This document shows, piece after piece, positions 1 to 11,085 of a stretch of DNA of 64,000 nt. Source of the stretch: Capsicum annuum (Eukaryota > Streptophyta > Magnoliopsida > Solanales > Solanaceae); assembly GCF_002878395.1 (NCBI RefSeq), contig NC_061116.1, forward strand, positions 127,215,673-127,279,672, written 5' to 3'. Positions within the stretch are counted from its first letter, which is position 1. Each line of letters opens with the position of its first letter. Below the pieces are notes generated by a model. It was not told the origin of the DNA and ran no database searches. It saw only the letters and a list, made by a program, of their open reading frames with translations. The position numbers and the translations under genes are program-made.

Positions 1-694
1 TCTCTTTAATTTTTAGCATTGCATTGAATATCCAAGCGTTAATTCATCTCGTACATCATCTAATTTGGTAATTTATCTCAATTTCATTGATTTGAATAAT
101 TATATTCTTAGAACTTATAGTTTAGGAGAGGCCTAAAATGATGATTTCATCTCTAAATGTATGCTTACTTTTGACTATTGTTGTGATTAGCTATTGTAGT
201 TGGTGTACACACTAATAGGGGAGTCTTAAGTACCTAAATTTAAGGTTTAAATGATTGAAATAATTGTGTACTCCTTGTTTTTGACTTTATACCCCTATGA
301 ATTACATGTTAAATTCATTGATTTTGGGGGTACAATCATGATAACTAGGCCTGAGTCACTTAATCTTAACGCTTATAAGCCTAGTAGAACATGAATGTGG
401 GGATAAAATTGTATGTTCTAACTGAAGTGCAGAATTTTAGAGTATGGTCTCTAGTACCGCAATCGCGGTCCCGATGACCGTGATCATATCACCGCCGTCA
501 CGGTCACTACTCCGCGATCGCTATAACTGAGGACAGTGTCTGCAAGAACTAAAAAATTTTGCACATATATTTCTTTCACCAAAACCTTCTATAACACTAC
601 CACATGCATTAATTGGTTTGATCTAAGCATGTTTTTTGTGTGATAGTACTAATGATGGCCTAAGTACATTGTTTACAAGATTTAAGCCTCAGAG
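1..694 (+). other. Internal, non-coding 5' region of element 1
   Basis: AT-rich sequence with no convincing reading frame. It precedes the first T32 reading frame on the + strand and is probably its leader or promoter region inside element 1, whose 5' LTR is not in the window. The one distinctive stretch is 455-521, rich in CpG and built of short palindromic words such as CCGCGATCGC and ACCGCAATCGCGGT. Similar words occur in the LTR of the same element at 12774-12895. Nothing else is recognisable. Confidence 0.5.
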
Positions 695-1180
695 ATGGAG
701 GGATTTGAAAACACCAGATTCATGGCCCCAAAATGTCAGAAACTCTACAATGTGAATTTGTACAGGACCAAGTTACTCCCTGAATGGGGTATCAGCTTTA
801 ACAAAGTAAAGGAAAAGTTCCCAAGCTTTCATGCTAGACTCTCTCAGAATGGGTGTCTATGCTTTTCCCTGAAACCCTATGTTGCTAATGAGCATTGGGT
901 GCATGAATTCTATGCTAGCATATGCATAGTTTTTTTAACAAACCTAATGATGATAATTTAGGGAAAGCAAGTGAACTTTGGGATAGAGTTGATCAACGAG
1001 GTGTATGGACTCCCAAATGCTGATAAGAAGCAGTTCTATGAAAAATTATGAGAGCCAGGGACCTAAAAGGAAAATATTTTATGTCCTTTCAAAGATGCTC
1101 CCTAGTCCACTACCAAGAAAGACATTTTGATTAATGACTTCACAGCTGAGGCCAAACTTTGGCTGAATATTATTCGTAGT
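695..1180 (+). pseudogene. T32 ORF of element 1, N-terminal part (PF20167-like, broken)
   Basis: I read this as the first part of a degraded 'putative plant transposon protein' (Pfam PF20167, Transposase_32, as I recall the entry). The frame opens at 695, is open for 88 codons, and includes LLPEWGISFN and HWVHEFYA, which match the conserved W..VREFYA block of the family. After the stop at 959 a shifted frame continues with NFGIELINEVYGLP, the family's second block (usually a 'vdfs.eaIn..yGl' pattern). Near 1140-1180 a third block reads AEAKLWLNIIRS. The reading is then cut at 1180 by a solo LTR and resumes at 4026. Molecular function is unknown; the family name is historical and no transposase chemistry can be seen. 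At least one frameshift and several stops make it a pseudogene. Confidence 0.6.
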
Positions 1181-4020
1181 CGTAATACCCCGTACTTCTA
1201 CCTAGCTTAAAATCATCCTAAAAATGTTAAAGGCTTACTTTAAAAGATAAATCCACTTTTATATATGTGGAATTTTCAAGATTTTCACTTTTTGTATGAA
1301 AAATTGAATAAGCTTTCCATCGATACCAAATTCTCCTAAATCCGATAATCGGGTAAGAAGTTATGGTGATTTAAAGTTTTAGTCATAAAACACCATCATT
1401 TCAGCCAGTGGCACGTTGTGTCATAAGACAAAATGATGTTTTTCAGTTTCCAGTAATACTTTGTGATTACACCATATCGCAGAGAAATCCTAAATCCCAA
1501 TTGTCATTTTTCCAATGAATTTCCGCGATGTCTCTGCGTCGCGCCAAACTTCCAGGTCACAAACAAAGTGGCAACATGATAGCTCCTCATAGCGCCATCT
1601 CCCAATTTCTCAGTTTCATTTTTTCCAGAAACACAGCGCGATAGCGCCGCATCACGCCAGCCTGCCAAATCAAGAAATTTTGACAAAAATTAAAAGACAC
1701 GTTCAGGGTTTAATGGGTCTTTTCCCATAATTTTATTCCACCCAGATATAGGATTTAAGCCCTAAAAGTGTCCTTAGCTACTTATTATTCACTTTTTCCC
1801 CAATATCAAGAATATTCTCTCTCAATAAAACAAAACCCTAGCACTTGGGAATCAAGGTCAATCTCAAGAAATCCATCCAAGGACTGCAAGAACCTTCAAG
1901 GTTTCCTTTCTCAGGTATGCATAGTATTCATTCATGGATTCCTTTCGTCCATGAAGCCCAAGAATCAAGTTTTAAACTATGAATTATGATATTTATACTA
2001 TGTGTTAATCATTTTCATGTGGTGGTTGTTGTTGTATGATTCCCAAGTTGGAATCTTTATATGTTTTTATGAAATTACGTTAGTACATGAGTTTAAATCC
2101 ATGAATTGAGTGGTTTATGATTTGTTAATTGATGATTAGACCTATGCCCTAAGTGGTGCATGTAAGGTGTTTGATAAAATGCCTAGAAAACTAGAAATCA
2201 TGCAATATAGATCAATTTTGACTTAAGTGATGGATTCATGCTTTACCCTTATGTTCAAAGAACACCCATGCTATACATGTACCTTGTAAATGTTTGTTGG
2301 ATTTCTCATGAATTAGCCTTATGAAATTATACCATGTTTACGTGCAATCCTAATCATGTATAAGTTTTTTATAACCATGTACTTCATGAAATCCCCAACT
2401 TATTGAATTATGTATTGTTGATGTGGGCCATGTATTCAAGAATGTCACACCTTGTCAGTTTACTTCTATCGAGTTCTGGGGGTACTTGTACTCGATAATT
2501 TAGTTGTGTCCCTAGAGTAAGTGTCATATTTTCATGATATCCTCAGTCAAGCCATGTTTAATAGAATTCAGTCAGTCGTGTGACTCAGGAAAACTCAGTA
2601 AACTTAGTAACCCCAGTAATCTGAGAAAGCTTAGTAATTCAGTAAATCTCAAGAGTATTTCGTCAGTCACAAAACTCAAGGTACTCAGTCCAATTCAGTT
2701 CAGTAAATCATGTTCAGTGTCTATTCAGGTGGAGGTAGGATTTAGCACCGAGTGAGCCCTAGGATGGGAACTCACCTGCTATTAGAGGGTGATTCTTAAA
2801 AACAGTCCTTGCACTCCAGAACTATGTAGCCAGCGTATGTTGAGACATCAAACCTACTATTTTAAGGGTAGATGAGGTGGATTAACCTGTTATATGAGGG
2901 TCCCCCATTCTCCTTTGAGTACCTTCTATATGAGGGGTCACTCATAGCTTGTCCCTACCAGTGGCACGGTATTGACACTCTTCCAATTAAGGTTATAGAT
3001 TGGACCCCAACTCATCTATATTTCTTTATTTAGGGCATGTCAGTTAGATGATTACCTCCCATTGTTTAAGCATTATATTTCATCTTTAGAATAGAACTTA
3101 GTTTAGTTCTATAGAAAGCAGGATTGTGAGATACATTCACTCAGCCTAGTACAGAACTCAGCTAGTTCCATCAAATCTCAGGATTGTCAGACACAGCCAC
3201 CTAGTTAATAGTATATTAATTACATGAAATTTATGTTACCAATATTCATATTTCAGGACTGTCAGATACAGTTAATCAGACCAGTTCTTCATAATCAAAA
3301 CTGTTGGAAATAGTTATTCCTTTATCAGTAATACGACATCAGTTCCTCAGTACACAATAGACTTATTCATTCAGTATCCCAGTATTAGTACTCAAATATC
3401 AGAAAATCTACGTTATTAGAATTCAAGAGTCATTATTATCGTGATCTCAATTATAGTTACGTATTCATGCAAGTATTCTCACATTCTTGATATTCAGTTA
3501 GTTAGTATTATTCATGCATATGAACCATATGCATTAAACCTACCTCACTTGCATGCTAGTACATTCAATGTACAGATACCTTTGCGCTATGGTGTTTTAT
3601 ACCATAGGTTTAGAAGTACGAGATCCCGAGCATCCTTAGTAGATCAGATATTCAGTACCCAGACTAGTAGTGAGTCCTCATCATTCGAGGATAGCATGAT
3701 TATTTTATTACTTTATTATTTTAGTAGTTCAGAGTTAGTTGGGGATATGTCCCATCAACTCCAGAGATTTCAGACTGTTTAGAGGCTTTCAGACTACAGC
3801 ATATTTCAGACAGTTTATTTTAGTTTTGGGTATTATTATACCCCATTACAAACATTGTTTTATATTCAGTGTTAGTTCAGTTTTGAAATAGCTTATATTT
3901 TGCATAATTATAGTATAGTATTCAGTTCTCAGTTATAGATATCAGTCATGCGTTAGCTTGTGGTCCTTTGGGGTCATAAGCATCGTGTAATATTCTGGGT
4001 ACCAGATTTAGGGCACTATA
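1181..4020 (+). mobile_element. Solo LTR 1 (Tekay-type), TSD GTAGT
   Basis: A 2.84-kb solo LTR flanked by a perfect 5-bp target duplication, GTAGT at 1176-1180 and at 4021-4025. It is homologous along its length to the solo LTR at 46243-48856: both share the start TAATACCCCG, the block around a 'ctttcgtccatgaag' word (1947 and 47003), the 'ctgggggtacttgtac' block, and an end with GGGGTCATRAGCAYCGTGTA. Both LTR ends are mutated: the expected TG is CG at 1181-1182 and the expected CA is TA at 4019-4020. The left third has a CpG-rich stretch (1527-1665). The internal element was lost, presumably by LTR-LTR recombination. It splits the T32 reading frame. Confidence 0.85.
2567..2722 (+). repeat. 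Degenerate CAGTAA-type short repeat inside solo LTR 1
   Basis: The words CTCAGTAA, CTTAGTAA, CCAGTAAT and TTCAGTAA recur every 8-12 bases through about 150 bp. This is a diverged simple repeat. It is shorter and less regular at the matching place in the other solo LTR (about 47640-47760). The apparent open frame across it (2534-2755) is a by-product of the repeat. Confidence 0.6.
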
Positions 4021-4025
4021 GTAGT

Positions 4026-4480
4026 CGAGTATCACCATACACACTAATGACCATTGTTATGGAATTATGAGCTTGGATGGTGACCTATCTTTTCTCTAGC
4101 ATCACCCTAAATATAGGCAAGTTTGTTCATTTAGAATGGAGGTACATCAAAAATAATAGGGGTACACATCTTCTCCTCCCTTTCCTTATCATAGAGCTAT
4201 GTAGATGGCATAGGTGAAAGAAGATATGTAGGTGCTCCTAGGCCCCCAAATCCTCCCACTCAAATTGAGAGGTGAGGGTGCCCCAACCCAAAGCAAGAAG
4301 AGAAAGGTAGACTCCAGCAAATCTACCCAAAACAACACACACTCATATAGGCCTTCATCAGTCAACCCCCTTGATGTGGGTTGGTAAAGAACTACTATCC
4401 AAACTGCCTCAGGTATCAAAAAAGTCTTCCACACATCGCCACTCATACGTAGCTCAGTCTAACTATAAGAAATACAGGGA
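4026..4480 (+). pseudogene. T32 ORF of element 1, C-terminal part (after the solo LTR)
   Basis: Immediately after the right-hand target duplication the interrupted reading resumes: RVSPYTLMTIVM continues the AEAKLWLNIIRS block from before 1180. It is followed by ITLNIGKFVHLEW and, about 20 codons on, LLLPFLIIELCRW. These fit the PF20167 family pattern in which a '..r..al.y.i..g..inig..i' helix is followed by an 'fp.lit.lc..' block. That the protein match spans the LTR junction shows the solo LTR inserted into this gene. Stops and a frame change are present, so it is not functional. The 146 bases from 4481 to 4626 show nothing further before the Tekay A insertion. Confidence 0.55.
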
Positions 4481-4626
4481 TAAAAATGAGAAGAGGTAGC
4501 CAATCTTGCCTATTTGGAGAGACCTTATTTAGCCTTAGCTGTATAACACAGGGAACACAAGCAATTAAGCATTGTGTTTGGGTTTTGATACATAGGTTCA
4601 AGAGAATTCTGAGTACCCATAGTATA

Positions 4627-4956
4627 TGTAATACCCCGAGAAATATTTCATTGAAATTTTGTAGTATATGTAGTCAGTTGGGGCATGTCTCAACGGCTCG
4701 CTGGTTTTATTGATTTTATTAGAGGATTTTCAGACTAGTATAGATGTTAGGAGTTGACTAATAAGTCATATTTTGTTATCTTTCTGAAATTCTTTTATTG
4801 TTGGATGATGATTACTCTGTTGATATTTAAGGGTTATTTATGGAAACTCCGTTGATTTGTGTTGAACTGAATGAAAATGGCTCAAAGGGTTAGCTTGGGG
4901 CTTCGTAGCCTCAAGCACCATGTGATTCTCTGAGACCCATTTTTCGGGGTGTTACA
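4627..4956 (+). repeat. 5' LTR of Tekay A, internally deleted
   Basis: Only 330 bp. The first 40 bases match 8680-8716 and the rest matches about 10796-11085 of the 3' LTR, so roughly 2.08 kb of the LTR interior is missing. The junction is near 4668 in a short shared 'gta' context, as expected from illegitimate recombination. The missing part would include most of U3 and probably the promoter, so this copy could not have been transcribed normally after the deletion. Confidence 0.85.
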
Positions 4957-4960
4957 AACT

Positions 4961-4978
4961 TGGTATCAAATCCTAAGG
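4961..4978 (+). promoter_or_regulatory. Primer-binding site, Met-tRNA type (Tekay A)
   Basis: TGGTATCAAATCC lies four bases inside the 5' LTR. The plant initiator Met-tRNA site is TGGTATCAGAGC; the first eight bases match and the rest has decayed. Confidence 0.8.
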
Positions 4979-5168
4979 TTTTAAGGTATCCTAGGGAGTC
5001 TGACAAACCGCATTAAGTAGAGTCTTGATCATCGGTGTGTAGCGTACCACATCTATGAGCAAGAGGCTACAAGGTATTTTAGGAAAAAGTGTGACTCTTT
5101 ATTTTAGAAGTCTATCGTTCTTAAAGTGTCTCTCTCTGGTACTGATTCATGCTCTCTTCTTTCAGAAA

Positions 5169-5360
5169 TATGCCTCTACGTCGAGCGAGAAGAAATAATG
5201 ATGGTCAGCAACCTCAACCCGCTGACCCATTGAACCGTTCTTCATAAAGTCTTGTTGGTAGATCTGATTGAGTTAGACATGGTAGATTTTGATGTGATTC
5301 TAGGTATGGACTGGCTGTATTTTTCTTATGCCTCTATTGATTATCAAACCTGAGTGGTCA
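5169..5360 (+). pseudogene. Gag start fused to protease tail (Tekay A)
   Basis: An ATG at 5169 opens a basic Gag-like N-terminus (MPLRRARRNN, then a Q/P-rich stretch) that lasts about 26 codons to about 5246. The sequence then jumps to the end of the protease region: LVDLIELDMVDFDVILGMDW matches the segment just upstream of RT in the other Tekay copies (compare E at about 56117-56180). Nearly all of gag, its zinc knuckle and the protease active site are therefore deleted. Such a copy could move only with proteins supplied by another element. Confidence 0.65.
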
Positions 5361-5496
5361 AGTTTTAGTTTCTGGGTATATCCGTGTTTGAGTGGTCTGG
5401 GAATTCTGTGTCACCCAAGAGTCATTTTATCTCTTACCTCAAAGCTAGAGAGCTTATTTCTAAGGGTTGTATTTACCATTTGGTTAGAGTCAAGAC

Positions 5497-6870
5497 ACTA
5501 AGTCTGAGACTCTAACTCTCCAGTCTGTTAACGTCGTCAATGAGTTTTTTGATGTCTTTTTGGATGATCTCCTAGGGATACCTCCTGATAGAGAGATAGA
5601 GTTTGGTATTGATTTTCTTCCTGATACTCAGCCCATTTCTATTCCTCCTTACCGTATGGCCCTTGTAAAACTTAAGGAGTTAAAAGAGCAACTCAAAGAT
5701 ATACTAGATAAGGGTTTCTTAAGGCTCAGTGTTTCTCCTTGGGGTGCTCCTGTATTGTTTGTGAGAAAAAAAATGGCTCTTTGCATATATGCATTGATTA
5801 CCACCAACTGAATAAAGTCACTATAAAAAATAAGTACCCCCTTCCGAGAATAGATTATTTGTTTGACCAATTGCAAGGTGCAAGTTATTTCTCAAAGATA
5901 TACCTTCGTTCCGGCTATCATCAACTCAAATTTAGGGAGTGTGACATCCTAAAAATCATTTTCCAAACTCGTTATGGCCATTTTGAGTTTCTTGTTATGT
6001 CTTTCAGGTTAACTGATGCCCCAGCAGCTTTCATGGACCTCATAAATCGATTGTTCAGACCATATCTAGATATGTTTGTCATAGTGTTCATCAATGATAT
6101 ACTTGTGTACTCCCGTAGTGAGGATGAACATTCTGATCATCTCCGAACTGTCTTACGAACCCTTAGAGATCACAAGTGTTTGCCAAGTTCTGTAAGTGTG
6201 AGTTTTGGCTAAGGTCAGTTGCTTTTCTGGGTCATATCATTTTTTTCTAGGGTATTAGAGTTGATTCCCAAAAGACCAAAGATGTTAGAAATTGTCCTAG
6301 ACTTATTTCTCTGACTAATATCCAAAGTTTCTTGGGTTTAACTGGCTATTACCGATGTTTTATTGAGGGTTTCTCCTCTATAACATCTTTTATGACTCGG
6401 TTGACCCAAAAGAAAGTGAAGTTCTTATGGTCCGAATCTTGTGAGAAGAGTTTTCAGGAGTTGAAGACTCGACTCACTTCAGCCCCTATTTTGACTTTGC
6501 CTGATGGTGTTGATGGTTTTGTGGTGTACTGTGATGCTTCGAGAGTTGGGTTGGGTTGCGTATTGATGCATAAGGGTAAGGTGATAGCTTATGCTTCTAG
6601 ATAGTTGAAACCCCATGAGAAAAATTACCCCACCTATGACCTTGAGTTGGCTGCTGTTGTGTTTGCTTTGAAAATCTGGAGATACTATTTGTATGGTGTC
6701 CATGTTGATGTTTTCACTAATCATAAGAGTTTATAGTATGTGTTTACCCAGAGAGAATTAAATCTTAGGTAGAGACGAGGGTTAGAATTGTTAAAGGACT
6801 ATGATATGAGTATGTTGTACCATTCAGGCAAGGCCAATATTGTGGTGGATGCCCTAAGTAGAGTGTCCAT
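5497..6870 (+). pseudogene. Reverse transcriptase - RNase H of Tekay A (broken)
   Basis: RT begins with the conserved N-terminal block ([18 protein letters not shown], then [10 protein letters not shown]), shifts frame near 5770, and continues with the [20 protein letters not shown] and LRSGYHQL blocks. The catalytic motif is FIND at 6087-6098 where FIDD is expected, so the first catalytic Asp codon is changed (GAT to AAT). A stop at 6210 and a shift separate it from the thumb and connection region, whose GLTGYYRCFIEGFS block is clear. RNase H contains VVYCDASRVGLGCVLM and [12 protein letters not shown] and ends around NIVVDALSR (6840). Several amber codons lie in frame, for example at 6602, just after YASR. 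The protein would copy element RNA into DNA; this copy cannot. Confidence 0.85.
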
Positions 6871-8430
6871 GGGTAGTGTTTCACATGTGGTAGAAGGTAA
6901 GAAAGAGTTGGCTCGTGATGTACATCGTTTGGCTAGATTGGGGGTTAGGTTGTTTGACTCTGCTGAAGGTAGCATAGGGGTTCAGAGTAGTTCCGAATCC
7001 TCCTTGGTGTTGGAAATAAAGGAAAAACAATACTTAGATGCTAGTTTGGTCAAACTGAAGGAGTCAGTCATGGACCAAAAAGTAGAGGTTTCCTCCCAAG
7101 GAGGAGATGGTGTTTTCGGATTGCAGGGTAGATTGTTAGTCCCGAATATTGATGATATGAGACAGAGGATTATGGCTGAAGCGCATGGGGCTCGATATTC
7201 TATTCATCCTGGTGCCACCAAGATGTACCAAGACTTGTGAAAAATCTATTGGTGGAGTGGCATGAAGAAAGATATAGTAGCATTTGTATTTAAGTGTGCA
7301 ACATGCCAACAGGTTAAGGTAGAACACCAAAGACCTAGTGGTATGATGCAAGAGTTTAGTATTCCCACCTGGAAGTGGGAAGAGATAAATATGGACTTCG
7401 TGATTGGTTTACCTCCTTCCCGATGCCATCATGATTCCATTTGGGTTGTGGTTGATAGGATGGCTAAGTCTTCTCATTTCTTGCCTATTCATACTTCATA
7501 TACTGCTGAGGATTACGCTAGATTGTATATCCAAGAGCTAGTTAGACTGCATGGAGTTCCCGTGTCTATCATTTTGGATAGGGGTACTCAGTTCACTTTG
7601 TAATTTTGGAAAGCTTTTCAAATGGGTCTTGGTACCCAAGTGATTTTGAGTTCTACTTTGCATCCGCAGACCGATGGTCAGGCTTAGCGGACCATCCAGA
7701 CCTTAAAGAATATGTTGAGAGCTTATGTACTTGACTTTAAGGGAAGTTGGGATGGTCACTTACCGTTGATAGAGTTTGCTTACAATAACAGTTTCCACTC
7801 TAGTATTGGCATGGATCCATTTGAAGCTTTGTATGGGAGGAAGTGTAGATCACCCATAGGTTGGTTCAAGGTGGGTGAAGCGGCTGTGAGTGGTCCTGAT
7901 TTGGTATTTGAGGCTATGGAAAAAGTTAAGTTGATTAGGGAAAGGTTGAAAACTGCGCAGAGTCGTCAGAAGTCATATACGGATGTTAGAAGGAGAGACC
8001 TTGAGTTTGAAGTTGGTGACCTAGTGTATCTGAAAATTTCACCCATGAGGGGGGTGAAGAGATTCGGAAAGAAGGGGAAGCTTAGTCTCCGTTATGTTGG
8101 ACCTTACAAAATTATTAGCCGTGTTGGTAAGGTAGCTTATGAGGTCGAGTTGCCTTCTGAGTTGTCCTCTGTTCTCTAATATTCCATGTCTCCATGCTTT
8201 GAAAGGATATTAGCAATGCTGTGGTAGTGGATTCCTCTGTGAGTGCTGACATTCAATAAAATCTTTGTTTTGATGAGATTCCTGTTGAGATTCTTGATTT
8301 CCGTGTCCAAAGACTAAGGAACAAAAAGTTCCCTTGGTCAAGGTGTTGTGGCGAAACCAATCTGTTGAGGGTGCAACTTTGGGAAGCTGAGGCGGATATG
8401 CGATCCAAATACCCGCACCTATTTTTTGCG
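6871..8430 (+). pseudogene. Integrase and chromodomain of Tekay A (broken)
   Basis: The zinc-binding HHCC region is visible (AHGARYSIHPG followed by CATC), then the core WEEINMDFVIGLP (first catalytic Asp) and ILDRGTQFT (second Asp). The catalytic Glu, expected in DGQ(S/A)ERTIQTL, is replaced by a stop: gct-tag-cgg, with TAG at 7685-7687. The C-terminal GPY/F-like segment is present (LRYVGPYKIISRVGKVAYEV). After 8180 the chromodomain reads VEILDFRVQRLRNK and VLWRNQSVEGAT, then shifts frame. This type of chromodomain (group II) marks Tekay chromoviruses and is thought to steer integration to heterochromatin. Confidence 0.85.
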
Positions 8431-8666
8431 AACTCCGATCAAGCTGAAGGTACCGTTCTTTCCTAAATCATGCACTTTTGATAAAAGTTGCAGTAGTTTA
8501 GCTGTCATTTATTATTTGTTCAGCTTAGTTTCTTGAATTTATGCATTTTATGTTGCATTCGGAGTGAAAAACGATGTGGTTATGAGTCTAATGAATGGTT
8601 TCAGCTGTATGCTCTATTCCCTATCTAATCTTGGCATGTCTAGCGTCATTTGCGGATGAATGTTTC

Positions 8667-8679
8667 CAAGGGGGGATGA
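8667..8679 (+). promoter_or_regulatory. Polypurine tract of Tekay A
   Basis: CCAAGGGGGGATGA runs directly into the 3' LTR start (TGTAATACCCC at 8680). This is the plus-strand DNA priming site. Confidence 0.85.
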
Positions 8680-11085
8680 TGTAATACCCCGTGAAATATT
8701 TCATTGAAATTTTGTGCGTAAATGTGTTGGGTTCTATCTTCTAGAATGAATTATAAATTTTCCGTATGGAATATCTTATATTATGAACCACCATTACGTA
8801 GAGTATTGAATAAGATTTCCAACGATATGTGGATCATCCTATGGACACCCGAGCAACGAGTTATGAACATTCTAATCGAACCATGAATAGTAGTGAACAG
8901 TAAAACATGCAGGAAAAAGTACTGAGGCCTGGCGTATTTTTGCTCCAACTTTAAATGATCATAACTCCTTATACATAATGATATGTGTGATCTACCATAT
9001 ATAAACGAAAAGCTCTACGATTCATCTTTCCAATTAAATTGGTTTCATCCAATTTGTCTATTGGAGCAAAAATTTATGATCGATCTACTTCAGCCTACCA
9101 AAAGCAAATTTTTGGGTCAACTTCAAATGATCATAGCTCCTTGTACACAATGATCTGGGTGAGATACTATATATCAACGGAAATATATGAGAGTCCTCTT
9201 TCTAATGAAATTAGTTTCATCCAATTTAGATATCGGAGTAATATGTTATGGTTGATCTACTTCAGACTAGCAAAACAGTCCATCGAAGGACAGATTCGAG
9301 AATTATTTGATTTTTAGGGGTATTTTGGTCATTCTCCCTCACTCAAAATCCATCCAAACCCTATATTAAAGCCTATTAGAAGCATTATATGTTATATTTC
9401 ATCAAATTCCCTCAAAAAGAAAACCATAAGCTCCTACATCCAACTTCAAGAACCTACAAAGTTCACCATTAATTCTGCAAGTTTATTCAAGATTCCAAGT
9501 TCCTAGTTCAAGAACTCCAAGAACCATCATTCAAAGGTACGATTAACATCTCAAAAATGAGTATTGATCCAAAGTTCATCATTCAAGATATGTGGGGTTT
9601 TTCAACAAGAACTCTCTTTCATTCTTATGCCCAAAAGTAATTTTCTTTACAAAGGCATGATTTTTATTTGATTTTTACGAATTTGAAGCATGAACCCATA
9701 TATTATGATGATTATTATGAAATCTTGATGTTTATGATTTTGAAAGATGAATTTACATGTGTGGAGATATAAAGCATAAATCTTGAACGATATTTATCAT
9801 GATTTTGATATTTGGGTCATGAATCCCCATTGGAAATTGTGTTTTTTTTAGAAAGTGTGTGTTATAAGCACGTTGATTTTGAATATTTAAGATATATTGA
9901 ATGATTTGACCTTTTGGTATTAATGGAGTTGTTTTGAACTCGAGTGTGAAAGAAATCTACAATGTATTTTGATAGATGGGAAGCATGATGGCTTACGATG
10001 TATATTTATATATTACTGAAATTGTTTTGCTGTGGATTGTCTTTGAAATGATCTGAGCTAAGTTTGGGAGAAATACTTAGCACCGAGTGGGAGGTATAAA
10101 GAAACCTTACTTTCCTAGAACTACGTGCCCCCATAGGAGTAAGCCTGAGACTGATTTATATAGTGATCTCTAGTTTGTGTGGATTTGATATCGATAGTCC
10201 TACTCTGATGGCAAGGATAGGACGGCTCTCCCCAATGTGGATTGTATGTTGGACTCCATGTAGCTCACATGGTTTATGTCGGTTATAGGATCTCCAGTGT
10301 GTGTGTGTTTCCTTGTGTCTATGGTGAATGGTGAAGTGATTTGAAAGTGAAATTGTGAAAGTTATTCTTTCAAAAGATTTAAATGATATTTACAATATGA
10401 GAATTGATATTCTTGATGAATTGAAAGTAATTGACAAATTATATGATGACTCGCATATGTTATTGTACTTATTTCATCCTCTCATGATATGATGATTTTC
10501 TTCGAGCTATGTGAGTCTTTCATACGTCCTGTATATTTCTTATAAATATTTATGATGATGATGTTTATACAACTGCATACACCCCCATATACTCAGTTCC
10601 TTTCCATGGTACTGACCCACATCTTCGAATGTGGGCTACATTTTCTCGGAATGTAGTTCAGGTGCTCAGTTCCAAGTTCGATGATGATTCTTCGGGCACG
10701 TTGTTCTACATCCTCTATCATGGTGAGTCCTCATGTTTCAAGGACGTGATGTCTGATGCTGGTTTTATGGAATTGTTTACATTTGATAACTAAGTATGAG
10801 TCAGTTTGGGCATGTCTTAATGGCTCGCTGGTTTTATTGATTTTCTTAGAGGATTGTCAGACTAGTATAGATGTTGGGAGTTGACTAATAAGTCGTATTT
10901 TTTTATCTTTCTGAAATTCTTTTATTCTTGGATGATGATTACTCTGTTGATATTTGAGGGTTATTTATGAAAACCCCGTTGATTTGTGTTGAACTGAATA
11001 AAAATGGCTCAAAGGGTTAGCTTGGGGCTATTCGTAGCCTCAAGCACCGTGTGACGCTCCGAGATCCATTTTCTGGGGTCTTACA
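8680..11085 (+). repeat. 3' LTR of Tekay A (2.4 kb)
   Basis: Starts TGTAATACCCC and ends GGGTCTTACA. It is clearly homologous to the LTRs of element C read on the - strand: the block with CACCGAGTGGGAGGTATA (about 10080-10100), the 'atggcaaggataggacgg' block and the AGCTCACATGGTTTATGT block all recur there. It contains a two-copy tandem repeat at 8937-9281. The promoter position is not obvious. Confidence 0.85.
8937..9281 (+). repeat. Tandem duplication of about 172 bp in the Tekay A LTR
   Basis: Two adjacent units start at about 8937 and 9109. Both contain TTTTTG..C.AACTT.AAATGATCATA, then ..TCCTT.TACA.AATGAT, a TTTCATCCAATTT block, and GATCTACTTCAG near the end. They are strongly diverged, so the duplication is old. 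The 92-codon open frame at 9039-9317 lies across it and is not a gene. Confidence 0.7.

Larger units (their letters stand above)
4627..11085 (+). mobile_element. Tekay-type Ty3/gypsy chromovirus A (defective)
   Basis: A 6.46-kb element with a truncated 5' LTR (4627-4956), Met-tRNA primer site, almost no gag, a degraded pol in the order RT - RNase H - integrase - chromodomain, polypurine tract and a full 3' LTR (8680-11085). The flanks GTATA (4622-4626) and ATATA (11086-11090) are a TSD with one mismatch. The two LTRs match at their starts (TGTAATACCCCG) and over the last 290 bp, and both end in TTACA. The C-terminal chromodomain and long LTRs point to the Tekay (Del) lineage of chromoviruses. 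It is inserted in element 1, downstream of the T32 ORF. Confidence 0.85.
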
